From BRH-c54 sp036567945 (GTDB taxonomy: Bacteria > Bacteroidota > Bacteroidia > Flavobacteriales_E > Vicingaceae): 36,351 nt of DNA. Positions within the stretch are counted from its first letter, which is position 1. Each line of letters opens with the position of its first letter. The stretch is from positions 1 through 36,351 of the forward strand of contig DATCTM010000009.1 of assembly GCA_036567945.1 (NCBI GenBank). The letters are read 5' to 3'. The notes under the pieces were generated by a model. It made no database searches. It saw only the letters and a program-made list of their open reading frames with translations, and was not told the DNA's origin. Of this stretch, positions 23,702 through 32,622 are shown one piece after another. The position numbers were made by a program, and so were the translations under genes.

Positions 23702-25033
23702 TTAAATTTTCAATTTTCTCCAATTGCCTTTTTTCAAATACCAAAGAGAGAAGATACCTAATAATCCAAAATAGATAAATTCCGAACACCAAACCACAGG
23801 TAAGGAAGCTTTAAATTCTATAGCAATAAAGTAGGCTGCCACTAAATAAATGGAGATGGTTGTCGCTTCAATTAAGAGAGATACTCTGGTGTTTCCTGTA
23901 CCTGAAACGGCATTGAATAAGATAAAAGCAATGCAAAAGAAAAACATGGTTAAATTAATTACTCTTAATGTTGGAATGGAATCGTTTATTAGGTTTATAT
24001 CCGGAGTATAAAACCCTATAATTTCCTTTCCTAAAAATATACTAAACATACCTATAACCATCGTTGAACCTAAACTTAACACCAAAACTCTTTTGATAAG
24101 TGTCATTACTTTATATTCTCTTTTTTGTCCAATAAGATTACTTACTAAAGTGTTGGTAGCAGAGCTAAATCCAAAAAGTGGAATCATAAGCACCATGTAA
24201 ATACTTCGGATAATATGAGAAATGGCTAATTCTTTTTCTCCCAATTTTTCAATAATCATAAAGAATATAAACCAAGAACTAATTGCCAAAAAATTCTGAA
24301 GCATAATAGGGCTACCAACTTTTGTGGTTTTATTAATGATTTCCCAATTGATTTTTTTGAATTTAAATAGTTGGAATTGTTTTACAAAAGCATTTTTATG
24401 GGTATAAACTACTAAATAGCAAAAAGCTACCAATTCAGCTAAAACGGAAGCTATGGCAGCACCTTTTATTTCCATTCTTGGGAAACCAAAATTTCCAAAT
24501 ATTAGGGCATAATCGAAAAATACATTTACCAGCATCATAGCAATGGTGGTATGGATAAGTACTTTAGTGTTGGTTGTTCCTACATAAAAAGCTATAAAAA
24601 CAAAATTTAGAAAATGAAAAAGTACCCCAAAAGAACGGTAATACAAAAATTCAACAGTAGCAGTATAAATAGCAGGAGAGGAGGTTATGTTTTCTAATAA
24701 AACGGGAGCAATAAATTGAAGAAGTATAAAAACTAATAGGGAAATAAAAGAAAGTAAGTAGATGGTTTGATCGAAAATAGCTCCAATTTGAGCAAAGTTC
24801 TTCTCACCATTTCTTCTGCCCATAATAATTTGGGCTCCTGTGCTTAATCCAACTCCGGTAAGAATTAAAACAAAGTAAAAAATTCCGGCATTGCCTGCAG
24901 CTCCAAGTGCAATGTGGTTTACCTGACCTAAAAAAATAGTGTCGGTAACGGTTATTACATTTAGCGCTACATTACTTAATATAATTGGAAGGGCAATTTT
25001 CCAAATACTTTTATAGTTAATATGAGCTTTCAA
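23702..25033 (-). CDS. MATE family multidrug/cation efflux transporter
   Basis: The 443-residue polytopic protein has about 12 hydrophobic helices arranged as two related halves, with MATE features: an N-terminal IWKIALPIILSNVALNVITVTDTIFLGQV helix, ALGAAGNAG, GLSTGAQIIMGRRNGE, and LVNVFFDYALIFGNFGFPRMEIKGAAIASVLAE. MATE proteins extrude organic cations or metabolites in exchange for Na+ or H+ at the inner membrane. No ATG lies near the expected N-terminus; TTG at 25033 gives the family-typical start and comes 3 bases after the rsmD stop, so it is translationally coupled to rsmD. Substrate cannot be told from sequence. It ends the minus-strand operon. Confidence 0.92.
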   Translation of the reverse strand: MKAHINYKSIWKIALPIILSNVALNVITVTDTIFLGQVNHIALGAAGNAGIFYFVLILTGVGLSTGAQIIMGRRNGEKNFAQIGAIFDQTIYLLSFISLLVFILLQFIAPVLLENITSSPAIYTATVEFLYYRSFGVLFHFLNFVFIAFYVGTTNTKVLIHTTIAMMLVNVFFDYALIFGNFGFPRMEIKGAAIASVLAELVAFCYLVVYTHKNAFVKQFQLFKFKKINWEIINKTTKVGSPIMLQNFLAISSWFIFFMIIEKLGEKELAISHIIRSIYMVLMIPLFGFSSATNTLVSNLIGQKREYKVMTLIKRVLVLSLGSTMVIGMFSIFLGKEIIGFYTPDINLINDSIPTLRVINLTMFFFCIAFILFNAVSGTGNTRVSLLIEATTISIYLVAAYFIAIEFKASLPVVWCSEFIYFGLLGIFSLWYLKKGNWRKLKI

Positions 25034-25036
25034 AAG

Positions 25037-25573
25037 TTATTGGTTTTGGAAAAAACTAAAATTAACATTGCCATATTTTCTGTGCTGAAAAAAATTGGGA
25101 TGCTTACTAAACTCCACAAATTTGTCATGTTCTAAAACCAACCAACCATCGTTTTTTAGCCAATTGTTTTTAAAGATTAAATCAGGTATTTCAATCAATT
25201 CTTTTAATTGATAGGGTGGATCGGCAAAAATAAAATCGAATTGATGTATAGATTTTTGTAAGAACCTAAATACATCTTGTTTTATCACTTGTATTTGTTT
25301 TAATTCAAGCTTAGTACTCGTTTCTTTAACAAAACGCACACAATGGTTGTTGGCATCAACACTGGTAATGTTTTTCGCACCTCGTGAGGCAAATTCTAAA
25401 GAAATATTTCCTGTACCACAAAATAAATCCAATACAGACAATTCATCAATATCAAAATTATTTTCAATGATATTAAACAAGCCTTCTTTAGCAAAGTCGG
25501 TAGTTGGTCTAACCGGTAGTTGCTTAGGGGCCGAAATGGTTTTTCCTTTATATTTTCCGCTAATTATTCGCAC
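25037..25573 (-). CDS. rsmD: 16S rRNA (guanine(966)-N2)-methyltransferase RsmD
   Basis: The 178-residue protein matches RsmD over its full length: N-terminal MRIISGKYKGKTI, VRPTTDFAKEGLFNII, the SAM-binding motif LDLFCGTGNISLE (48-60), and the catalytic DPPY (118-121). The enzyme methylates G966 of 16S rRNA during assembly of the 30S subunit. Translation begins at GTG 25573, inside the end of the DUF3822 gene (10-base overlap), and the stop is 3 bases before the MATE start. The order DUF3822-rsmD is common in Bacteroidota. Confidence 0.96.
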   Translation of the reverse strand: MRIISGKYKGKTISAPKQLPVRPTTDFAKEGLFNIIENNFDIDELSVLDLFCGTGNISLEFASRGAKNITSVDANNHCVRFVKETSTKLELKQIQVIKQDVFRFLQKSIHQFDFIFADPPYQLKELIEIPDLIFKNNWLKNDGWLVLEHDKFVEFSKHPNFFQHRKYGNVNFSFFQNQ

Positions 25574-26439
25574 AAGTATTGTTGAAAAATGGAGTAATAA
25601 TAGGTTGGTGAAATTTCATCGAAAATATAACTCAATTTTAAGGATGAGTTAGCAAGTAAATCGTTTTTTTCTAAAAATGAAACTTCATTAATATAAGTAT
25701 TAAGTAAAGTATAAATGGTAGAGTTTTTTTCCACTTCGCCTAATAAACGAATGTGTACTTTTTTATTGTCAATTTTTTGTTGCTCTAATACAAATAGCAA
25801 GTAGTAAATAAAGTCTTCACTAGTTTGATAATCGAACGAATTGTAAAGTACTAGTTGTTGATTTTTTATAATTATAATTTGGAAAGAATTGGGCAACACA
25901 TGCACATCAATTAAAGATAAAGCATTGGTGTTTTTTGCATGCAATAAAGCAGAAGCTATTAATGGTGTTGAAAAATGGAAGAAATGTTTGTTTTTCACAT
26001 TGTCAAAACAGGAAATAATAAAGTCGGGAACGGCATAAATATTATTTGCCGGAAGATTTAAAAATTTATCGAAATAATAATTGTCTGTTTCGTTGGGGGT
26101 AAAATTATATTGATGGTAAGTGGCTAATTCGTCTTTGTTAAAAAGGGCATTAGGCATTAATGTAGCTCTATTGTTTACAAAAATGATATGTGTTGATGAG
26201 AAGTTGGTGTTTATCCAAATATCTTCTTTAACAAAAAGCTGAATTTTTTCTGCTAAAGCATGGTCGGTATAAATATCATTTAATACGTATACTTTTAGAG
26301 CAATAAAGGTGGATGTAGCAACATCTAAAACCAATAGTTTAATGTCGGCTTTACTTATCTGAACATATAATTTATAACCGACTATTTTAGCATCAGTAAA
26401 AGATTTGTCAATTAAATTTATGTTAGCTACGAGCTTCAA
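25564..26439 (-). CDS. DUF3822 family protein
   Basis: The 291-residue protein has the DUF3822 pattern: an N-terminal strand pair (YKLYVQISKADIKLLVLDVAT), a segment around IIFVNNRATLMPNALF, and a second half with SLIDVHVLPNSFQIIIIKNQQLVLYNSFDYQTSEDFIYYLLFVLEQQ. The repeated halves resemble an actin-like ATPase fold, but no nucleotide motif is evident. There is no signal peptide. The start appears to be TTG 26439, because no in-frame ATG lies between the upstream terminator hairpin and residue ~115. It overlaps rsmD by 10 bases, the conserved neighbour in Bacteroidota, so a link to rRNA modification or ribosome assembly has been supposed but is unproven. Confidence 0.85.
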   Translation of the reverse strand: MKLVANINLIDKSFTDAKIVGYKLYVQISKADIKLLVLDVATSTFIALKVYVLNDIYTDHALAEKIQLFVKEDIWINTNFSSTHIIFVNNRATLMPNALFNKDELATYHQYNFTPNETDNYYFDKFLNLPANNIYAVPDFIISCFDNVKNKHFFHFSTPLIASALLHAKNTNALSLIDVHVLPNSFQIIIIKNQQLVLYNSFDYQTSEDFIYYLLFVLEQQKIDNKKVHIRLLGEVEKNSTIYTLLNTYINEVSFLEKNDLLANSSLKLSYIFDEISPTYYYSIFQQYLCE

Positions 26440-26458
26440 TGTATATGAATTAAAATAA

Positions 26459-26490
26459 AAAATGAGTTTGACTTAAACCAAACTCATTTT
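26459..26490 (-). terminator. Terminator of the 226-aa membrane protein gene
   Basis: A perfect 12-bp inverted repeat (AAAATGAGTTTG, 26459-26470, with CAAACTCATTTT, 26479-26490) and an 8-base loop. Read on the minus strand it is followed by TTTTTATTTT, so it ends transcripts of the gene at 26514-27194 just before the DUF3822 operon. Confidence 0.85.
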
Positions 26491-26513
26491 AAATATTATT
26501 TAGAAAGGAAATA

Positions 26514-27194
26514 TTATTTCCAGTTTCCGTTTGTTGTTGGTTCTTCCATAGATCCCACTGCAATATAAGCATCTAAATCTACTCCTTCGTTCTTAAGGTC
26601 TAAGCCATTGTAAACATTTTTATAAGGTGTCTTCACTTCAAAAACTTTTACCATTACCTTACCTTTTTCAATTTCTCCTGAAGCTATTTCAAATTCTACA
26701 CCATCAGAAAAAGGTACAATATTCATGTCTTTAACAACTTTGTCAAAGTTTTCTTTAAACAATTCTTCTCTAACAGGAACTTTGGTAGTATCTCTAACTA
26801 TAATTCCTAATTCTAAAGCTCTTGCTTCTTGTCCAATTAAACTGTCAGGCACTTCACCTTCAGAATAAACAAGTACAATAGAATCATTATTTAAAAAGTT
26901 TAGTAATTTGTTAAAGTCTCCGGCATATTCTCCTTTAATTTTTTTGTATTCTATTTGGGCATCTCTAATATTTTCTAAATGCTCTTGAACAACTTGATTT
27001 CTTTTTTTAATTTCTTTCTCTAACTCAATTTTACTTTGAATAGAATCGTAGTTCATGTATGCTGCAACAGCTATTAGTGCTACAAAAACAATTTTTATTA
27101 CATTTAGTAACATAGGAGATAATCCTATGAAGACATATTTTGACAAGAAGTATAAAGCAACACCTGCTAAGATAATAATTATAAGTAATCCCAT
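26514..27194 (-). CDS. Membrane protein of unknown function with two helices and coiled coil
   Basis: The 226-residue protein has two N-terminal membrane helices (about 2-23 and 29-47), a charged coiled-coil segment (~50-80, KIELEKEIKKRNQVVQEHLENIRDAQIEYKKIKG), and a soluble mixed domain with IPF-like strands (FEIASGEIEKGKVMVKVFEVKTPY). I do not recognise a named family; similar proteins are widespread in Bacteroidota. The gene stands alone: it has its own terminator and a candidate promoter TAGTTTTG 29 bases upstream, and is divergent from the helicase gene. The soluble part's side of the membrane cannot be fixed from sequence alone. Confidence 0.75.
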   Translation of the reverse strand: MGLLIIIILAGVALYFLSKYVFIGLSPMLLNVIKIVFVALIAVAAYMNYDSIQSKIELEKEIKKRNQVVQEHLENIRDAQIEYKKIKGEYAGDFNKLLNFLNNDSIVLVYSEGEVPDSLIGQEARALELGIIVRDTTKVPVREELFKENFDKVVKDMNIVPFSDGVEFEIASGEIEKGKVMVKVFEVKTPYKNVYNGLDLKNEGVDLDAYIAVGSMEEPTTNGNWK

Positions 27195-27223
27195 GGTTTA
27201 ATTATTTAAACGAATTTTGAAAA

Positions 27224-27231
27224 CAAAACTA
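27224..27231 (-). promoter_or_regulatory. -7 promoter element for the 226-aa membrane protein
   Basis: On the minus strand the sequence reads TAGTTTTG, an exact match to TAnnTTTG, 29 bases before the ATG at 27194. No clear -33 element was seen. Confidence 0.4.
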
Positions 27232-27322
27232 CTATTTTTTTTATTGAATAAGTAACTGCGAATTTAAAATTAATATTGTAGTAATATTGTTTTTTTACTA
27301 AGAAGTTATTTAAAGTTTAAAT

Positions 27323-28756
27323 ATGCACAATCAGTTTTATCAATTATTGCTTCAATATTTTGGGTTTAAACCAACTCAAAAACAGCAGGAAGTTTTGGGT
27401 GCATTAACTGATTTTGTTTTTCATCAACAAAAAAGAAGCTTGTTCGTGCTTAAAGGTTATGCCGGAACAGGAAAAACTTCTATTATTGGATCATTAGTTA
27501 AAACCTTGCCTAATTTTAATTTCGAATCGGTATTATTGGCTCCAACAGGAAGAGCTGCTAAAGTGCTGTCTAATTATTCGCAAAAACCCGCCTTTACCAT
27601 TCATAAAATGATATATCAACTAAAAAGTGGGGGAGATGGCTATACTCGTTTTAGCATAAAACAAAACAAATTTCAAAACACTTTTTTTTTGGTTGATGAA
27701 GCTTCTATGATTAGTGATACTGGAAGTTTATTAAATAGCAGTTGGGGAAACCAAAAAGGTTTGTTAGATGATTTGTTGGAATATGTTTATAGTGGGATTA
27801 ATTGTAAATTGATTTTTATTGGAGATACTGCTCAATTGCCACCGGTGGGTGTGGAAGAGAGTCCGGCTTTAGATGAGGATTTGCTGCATAAGAACTATTA
27901 TTTATATCCCGAATTTTATGAGTTGGATGAAGTAGTGAGACAAGCTCAAGATAGTGAAATTTTATACTTAGCTACTTTTATAAGAGCAAAAATTAATACT
28001 AAAAAAGTGGAGCTACCAATGTTCCCTGAATTAACTGTTACCACAGACGTGAAGTGTATTACAGGGCTGGAGCTAGAAGATGAGTTAAATGATGCTTACG
28101 GTAAGTTTGGAGATGAAAATGTGATGGTTGTTTGCCGAAGTAATAAAAGAGCTAATTTGTTTAATTTGCAAATTAGAGCAAGAATAAAATGGTTAGAAGA
28201 AGAAATTGCCACAGGCGATTACATGATGGTGGTTAAGAATAATTATTTTTGGTTGGATGATGCCTCAAAAGCAGGTTTTATAGCCAATGGCGATATAGTT
28301 GAAATTTTAAAAATTAGAGGTTTTGAAGAAAAACATGGTTTTAGGTTTGCCAATATTACCATACGAATGGTGGATTATCCTAATGAACCGGATTTGGAAA
28401 TTAAAATTCTGATGGACAGCATTCTTTCTGATGCGCCATCATTGCCATCAGGAAAATTTAGGGAGTTGTATGATGCCATTTCGGAAGAGTATGGATACGA
28501 GCCTAATAGAAAAAAACGTAATGAATTAATTCGTAAAGACCCATATTACCAAGCATTACAAGTTAAGTTTGCTTACGCTATTACTTGTCATAAATCTCAA
28601 GGTGGACAATGGGATGCTGTTTTTGTGGAACAAGGTTACCTTACCGAAGAAATGATAAATGTAGAATATTTGCGATGGCTTTATACAGCCATTACCAGAG
28701 CTAAAAAACAATTGTTTTTGGTCAATTTTAATCCCGCTTTTTTTGAAGAGAATTAA
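27323..28756 (+). CDS. RecD2/Pif1-like superfamily 1B DNA helicase
   Basis: The 477-residue AAA-type ATPase has all main helicase motifs: Walker A G45-YAGTGKT52, motif Ia LLAPTGRAAKVL (71-82), Walker B LVDEAS (123-128), motif III FIGDTAQLPPV (165-175), and C-terminal UvrD-like motifs FAYAITCHKSQGGQWDAVFVE (from ~414) and YTAITRAKKQLFLV (~451-464). It unwinds DNA 5' to 3' by family precedent and probably acts in repair or recombination. The family in Bacteroidota is short and lacks the long N-terminal domains of RecD2, as here. It is a single-gene unit downstream of a divergent membrane protein gene. Confidence 0.92.
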   Translation: MHNQFYQLLLQYFGFKPTQKQQEVLGALTDFVFHQQKRSLFVLKGYAGTGKTSIIGSLVKTLPNFNFESVLLAPTGRAAKVLSNYSQKPAFTIHKMIYQLKSGGDGYTRFSIKQNKFQNTFFLVDEASMISDTGSLLNSSWGNQKGLLDDLLEYVYSGINCKLIFIGDTAQLPPVGVEESPALDEDLLHKNYYLYPEFYELDEVVRQAQDSEILYLATFIRAKINTKKVELPMFPELTVTTDVKCITGLELEDELNDAYGKFGDENVMVVCRSNKRANLFNLQIRARIKWLEEEIATGDYMMVVKNNYFWLDDASKAGFIANGDIVEILKIRGFEEKHGFRFANITIRMVDYPNEPDLEIKILMDSILSDAPSLPSGKFRELYDAISEEYGYEPNRKKRNELIRKDPYYQALQVKFAYAITCHKSQGGQWDAVFVEQGYLTEEMINVEYLRWLYTAITRAKKQLFLVNFNPAFFEEN

Positions 28757-28793
28757 TTTTTTTAACATTTATTAATTAAAATGATTAGTTCTT

Positions 28794-28827
28794 GTTGTTT
28801 TACATAATAGTAATACTATTAATTTTG
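28794..28827 (+). promoter_or_regulatory. Promoter of the TetR-ABC-HlyD-TolC operon
   Basis: -7 box TAATTTTG (28820-28827) matches TAnnTTTG exactly; GTTG at 28794-28797 is a possible -33 element with a 22-base spacer. The palindrome at 28805-28821 lies between them and touches the -7 box. The ATG is 18 bases downstream. Confidence 0.6.
28805..28821. promoter_or_regulatory. Putative TetR operator (17-bp palindrome)
   Basis: TAATAGTA-A-TACTATTA is a perfect inverted repeat of 8-bp arms around one central base. It sits in the spacer of the operon promoter and overlaps the first two bases of the -7 box, the usual place for an autoregulating TetR repressor. The adjacent gene encodes a TetR protein. 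Confidence 0.65.
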
Positions 28828-28845
28828 CGTTTAAAACTAATTAAT

Positions 28846-29523
28846 ATGAAACAATTACTTTCCAGTATCAATATTAAGGTAAACCAGAATATTTATCTTA
28901 AAAATCCTGAATCGAGCGAATTAGGTAAGAAAATTATTACAGGAAGCATTGATTTAATTAATGAAGTAGGTTTTGAAGCTTTTACTTTTAAAAAGTTAGG
29001 TCAAGCAATTGGTTCAACGGAAGCATCTATTTATCGCTACTTTGAAAGTAAACATAAACTGTTATTGTATTTAAATTGTTGGTATTGGAGTTGGACAGAA
29101 TATAAAATGATGTTTGGGTTGGCAAATATATCATCACCAGAAGAACGCTTAAGAAAAGCAATTCTTTTATTAACTCAAGAAGTGAGTGAAGATAATAGTT
29201 TTATGCATATTAATGAATTGAAGTTAAACCAAATTGTAATTTCAGAATCGTCAAAAACTTATTTAACCAAAGAGGTTGACCAAGATAATAAACTGGGAGC
29301 TTATGCTGTACAAAAGCAATTAGTACAACGAGTAAGCGATATCATTCTTGAAATTAATCCAAGATATAAATATCCTCACATGTTAATTTCTACAGTAATA
29401 GAAGGAGCTCATTTACAACGCTATTTTGCTGAACACCTTCCAAGGCTAACAGATACTTCAGATAAAGATGATTATATCACCGCTTTTTATATCGAATTGG
29501 TGTTTAAAGCCATAGAAAAATAA
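28846..29523 (+). CDS. TetR/AcrR family transcriptional regulator
   Basis: The 225-residue protein has a TetR helix-turn-helix at ~28-75: IITGSIDLINEVGFEAFTFKKLGQAIGSTEASIYRYFESKHKLLLYL, where FTFKKLGQAIG and ASIYRYFESK are the typical motifs. The ligand-binding helical domain follows. The ATG at 28846 is chosen because it lies downstream of the promoter and operator; an in-frame TTG at 28792 would fall in the promoter. The stop overlaps the ATG of the ABC gene by one base, so the regulator is the first gene of the exporter operon and probably represses it, with the exported compound or a related molecule as inducer. Confidence 0.92.
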   Translation: MKQLLSSINIKVNQNIYLKNPESSELGKKIITGSIDLINEVGFEAFTFKKLGQAIGSTEASIYRYFESKHKLLLYLNCWYWSWTEYKMMFGLANISSPEERLRKAILLLTQEVSEDNSFMHINELKLNQIVISESSKTYLTKEVDQDNKLGAYAVQKQLVQRVSDIILEINPRYKYPHMLISTVIEGAHLQRYFAEHLPRLTDTSDKDDYITAFYIELVFKAIEK

Positions 29524-31259
29524 TGAAAATGGAGCAAAAAGACACAACTCTATTCACTCCTGTAAAGCGTTTCTTTAATCTACTAAAAGTAGATAGGCAA
29601 GAGGTGTTTAGTATTTATATTTATGCTCTTTTTAACGGAGTAGTTACGCTTTCTATTCCACTTGGAATACAGGCTATTATTAGTTTTTTAACCGCTGGTG
29701 AGACTTCAACTTCGTGGATTATTTTAGTGATTTTTGTAATATTAGGTGTTGCATTTACTGGTATTATGCAAATTATGCAGCTCTCTATTACAGAAAATCT
29801 ACAACAAAAAATATTTACGCGTTCTGCTTTTGAGTTTGCTTATCGAATTCCCAGAATTAAATCTGAATCAGTAGATAAACATTATGTGCCCGAGCTAGTC
29901 AATCGTTTTTTTGACACACTATCTGTTCAAAAAGGGTTGGCAAAAATCATCATGGATTTTTCGAGTGCCTCCTTACAAATTGTTTTTGGATTAATTCTAT
30001 TGTCTCTCTATCACCCTGTTTTCATTATGTTTAGTTTGGTTTTAGTTATAATAGTTTACCTCATTTTTAAATATACCATCCCAAAAGGGATAAAAACAAG
30101 TTTATCAGAATCGACTTATAAATATGAAGTGGCTCATTGGTTAGAAGAAGTTGCCAGAACTACTTCTACTTTTAAACTAGCCGGCGAAACAGATTTGCCT
30201 TTAACAAAAACCGATGAAAAAGTATTGGGATATCTTCATTACAGAAAAGCTCATTTTAAAACATTAATGACTCAGTATATCAACTTAGTAGGGTTTAAAG
30301 TAATTATTGCTGCTGGATTACTACTTATAGGTGGTGCTTTGGTAATAAATCAACAGATGAATATTGGTCAGTTTGTGGCTTCAGAAATTATCATCATTTT
30401 GGTGTTGGCTTCAGTAGAAAAATTAATTCTAAGCATGGAAACCATTTATGATGTTTTAACTGCTGTTGAGAAAATTGGTTTAGTAACGGATTTACCTTTA
30501 GAAGAGGATAAAGGAACTAAACTTAATAAAGAGGATAATGGTGTTGAGATTAAGGTGAAAAATTTAAGCTACCAATTTAAAGATGAAAAAACACCTATTG
30601 TAAACGATATTAGTTTTACCTTACATAAAGGAGAAAAACTAAGTGTTGTTGGTGCAAGTGGTGCTGGAAAATCATTTTTGTTGCAATTAATTGCCGGACT
30701 CTATGAGGAGTTTAATGGTTCAATTGTGTTTGATGGACATCCAATTAATAGTCTGTGCAAAGAAAATTTAAGAACATATATTGGAGATAATTTTTCTAGA
30801 GAAGATATCTTTAAAGGTACAATAGCTGAAAATATTTCAATAGGTAAAAAGTCAATTAGCATTGAGGATATTAAAAATGTCGCAACCATTTTAGGGTTGA
30901 TTGATTACATAGAGTCTCAACCTCAAGGGTACAATACTGTGCTTCTTTCTGAAGGAAAAAATTTACCAAAAAGTATTCGTTTGAAAATTATTTTAGCAAG
31001 AGCTATAGTTGGAGAACAAAGATTATTATTATTAGAAGATAGCTACAAACAATTGCCGTTAATTGATAAACAACGCTTTTTAGATTACATTTTTGCTGAA
31101 GATAAAACATGGTCTATTATTGCTGTAACCGATGATTTGGATATTGCAAAAAAATTCGATGCTATACTTGTTTTAGAAAAAGGACAAACAATTGGCTATG
31201 GTTCTTACGATGCTTTAAATAAAGAAGGATTATTGTCTAATGTATTTCAAAAAAGATAA
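29523..31259 (+). CDS. ABC exporter (membrane plus ATPase domain) with degenerate ATPase motifs
   Basis: The 578-residue half-transporter has a six-helix ABC exporter membrane domain (~30-300) and a C-terminal ATPase (~345-578). Walker A is intact: G377-ASGAGKS384. The other motifs are not: the Q-loop position reads YIGDNFSRED; the LSGGQ signature position, fixed by the following RLKIILARAI, reads LPKSI (481-485); Walker B reads LLLLED (501-506) with Glu and Asp swapped relative to LLDE; and the H-loop reads VTDDLD without His. The frame is clean, so this is not decay by frameshift. It is co-transcribed with HlyD and TolC homologues and resembles a type I secretion or small-molecule tripartite exporter. 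It lacks an N-terminal C39 peptidase domain. Confidence 0.88.
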   Translation: MKMEQKDTTLFTPVKRFFNLLKVDRQEVFSIYIYALFNGVVTLSIPLGIQAIISFLTAGETSTSWIILVIFVILGVAFTGIMQIMQLSITENLQQKIFTRSAFEFAYRIPRIKSESVDKHYVPELVNRFFDTLSVQKGLAKIIMDFSSASLQIVFGLILLSLYHPVFIMFSLVLVIIVYLIFKYTIPKGIKTSLSESTYKYEVAHWLEEVARTTSTFKLAGETDLPLTKTDEKVLGYLHYRKAHFKTLMTQYINLVGFKVIIAAGLLLIGGALVINQQMNIGQFVASEIIIILVLASVEKLILSMETIYDVLTAVEKIGLVTDLPLEEDKGTKLNKEDNGVEIKVKNLSYQFKDEKTPIVNDISFTLHKGEKLSVVGASGAGKSFLLQLIAGLYEEFNGSIVFDGHPINSLCKENLRTYIGDNFSREDIFKGTIAENISIGKKSISIEDIKNVATILGLIDYIESQPQGYNTVLLSEGKNLPKSIRLKIILARAIVGEQRLLLLEDSYKQLPLIDKQRFLDYIFAEDKTWSIIAVTDDLDIAKKFDAILVLEKGQTIGYGSYDALNKEGLLSNVFQKR

Positions 31260-31263
31260 GAAA

Positions 31264-32622
31264 ATGCTTAATTTAAGTACGAATAGAATAGATGGAAAGA
31301 TTAATAAGAAGGAATATATTTCTTTCTCTAAAGCTACAGATTATAAAGCTGCAAGGGTGTTTGCCAGAATATTGTTAGTGTCGTTTTTTGTATTATTAAT
31401 GTTGGTTTTTTTACCGTGGACACAGAACATTCGCTCTAGAGGGTATATTACAACTTTACAACCAGACCAACGACCACAAACCATAAATTCTGTTATTGCT
31501 GGTAAGATTGAAAAATGGTTTGTAAAGGAAGGAGACTTTGTGAACAAAGGAGACACTATCTTGTTTATTTCTGAGATTAAAGATGAATACTTTGATCCTG
31601 AATTATTATCAAGAACAGAAGACCAAATAAAGTCTAAAGAGCTTTCGGTTAAGTCGTATATGGATAAGATTAATTCATTAGATACACAAATTGATGCTTT
31701 GCTTCAAACTAAAAAATTGAAAACGGAGCAAGCAAACAATTATATTAAACAAGCTCAATTAAAAATCTTATCAGATAGTGTTGATTTGGAAGCTGCTAAA
31801 ACCAATTATCAAATAGCAATAAAACAATTTGAGAGACAAGAAGAGCTGTACAAACAAGGGTTAAAATCGCTTACTGATTTGGAAAGTAGAAAGCTGAAAC
31901 TACAAGAAACACAGGCGAAAATGATAAGTGCCGAGAATAAATTACTGACAAGCAGAAATGAATTGATTAATGCTCAGGTTGAAATTAACTCTATTATTAA
32001 TCAATATCGTGATAAACTATCAAAAGCCGAATCTGAAAAATATGCAGCATTATCTAATATGTATGATGCTGAAGCAGTAGTTACCAAAATGCAAAATCAA
32101 TACATGAATTATTCTGTTCGTAAGGGGATGTACTACATTACAGCTCCACAAATGGGTTACATTACTAAAGCTATTCGTTCGGGAATTGGAGAAACCATAA
32201 AAGAAGGAGAAGAAATGGTAAGCATAATGCCTGCTAAATATGATTTAGCAGTAGAAATGTATATAAAACCATTTAACTTGCCATTGATAAACAAAGGACA
32301 AAAAGTGCGTTTTATTTTTGACGGTTGGCCTTCAGTAGTGTTTTCGGGATGGCCAAATGTTTCTTATGGAACTTACGGAGGTAAAGTTATAGCCATAGAT
32401 AATTTTATAAGTGAAAATGGTAAATATAGAATTTTAGTAGCTCCGGATAAAGATGATGTAAAATGGCCCGAAGCTCTTAGGGTTGGCTCTGGGGCAAATG
32501 GAATAGCATTATTACATGATGTGCCTATTTGGTACGAATTATGGCGAAATTTAAATGGTTTTCCACCAGATTATTATGATTCTTTTGAAGAAAATAGTGT
32601 TACACAAACTACGCAAGAATAA
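31264..32622 (+). CDS. HlyD family periplasmic adaptor
   Basis: The 452-residue membrane fusion protein has one N-terminal helix (34-51), a biotinyl/lipoyl-like half motif INSVIAGKIEKWFVKEGDFVNKGDTI (74-99), a long coiled-coil hairpin (~105-270, with repeated Lys/Glu/Gln), the second lipoyl half MGYITKAIRSGIGETIKEGEEMVSI, and a beta-barrel region. The adaptor links the inner-membrane ABC protein to the TolC channel. ATG 31264 is preferred; the in-frame ATG at 31240 would overlap the ABC gene by 20 bases and add eight charged residues. Its stop overlaps the TolC start by one base. Confidence 0.92.
   Translation: MLNLSTNRIDGKINKKEYISFSKATDYKAARVFARILLVSFFVLLMLVFLPWTQNIRSRGYITTLQPDQRPQTINSVIAGKIEKWFVKEGDFVNKGDTILFISEIKDEYFDPELLSRTEDQIKSKELSVKSYMDKINSLDTQIDALLQTKKLKTEQANNYIKQAQLKILSDSVDLEAAKTNYQIAIKQFERQEELYKQGLKSLTDLESRKLKLQETQAKMISAENKLLTSRNELINAQVEINSIINQYRDKLSKAESEKYAALSNMYDAEAVVTKMQNQYMNYSVRKGMYYITAPQMGYITKAIRSGIGETIKEGEEMVSIMPAKYDLAVEMYIKPFNLPLINKGQKVRFIFDGWPSVVFSGWPNVSYGTYGGKVIAIDNFISENGKYRILVAPDKDDVKWPEALRVGSGANGIALLHDVPIWYELWRNLNGFPPDYYDSFEENSVTQTTQE

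Noticed and set aside
28792..28845. Extended TetR start at TTG 28792
   Set aside because: It would translate the promoter and operator and add a hydrophobic peptide not found in TetR proteins; ATG 28846 is preferred.
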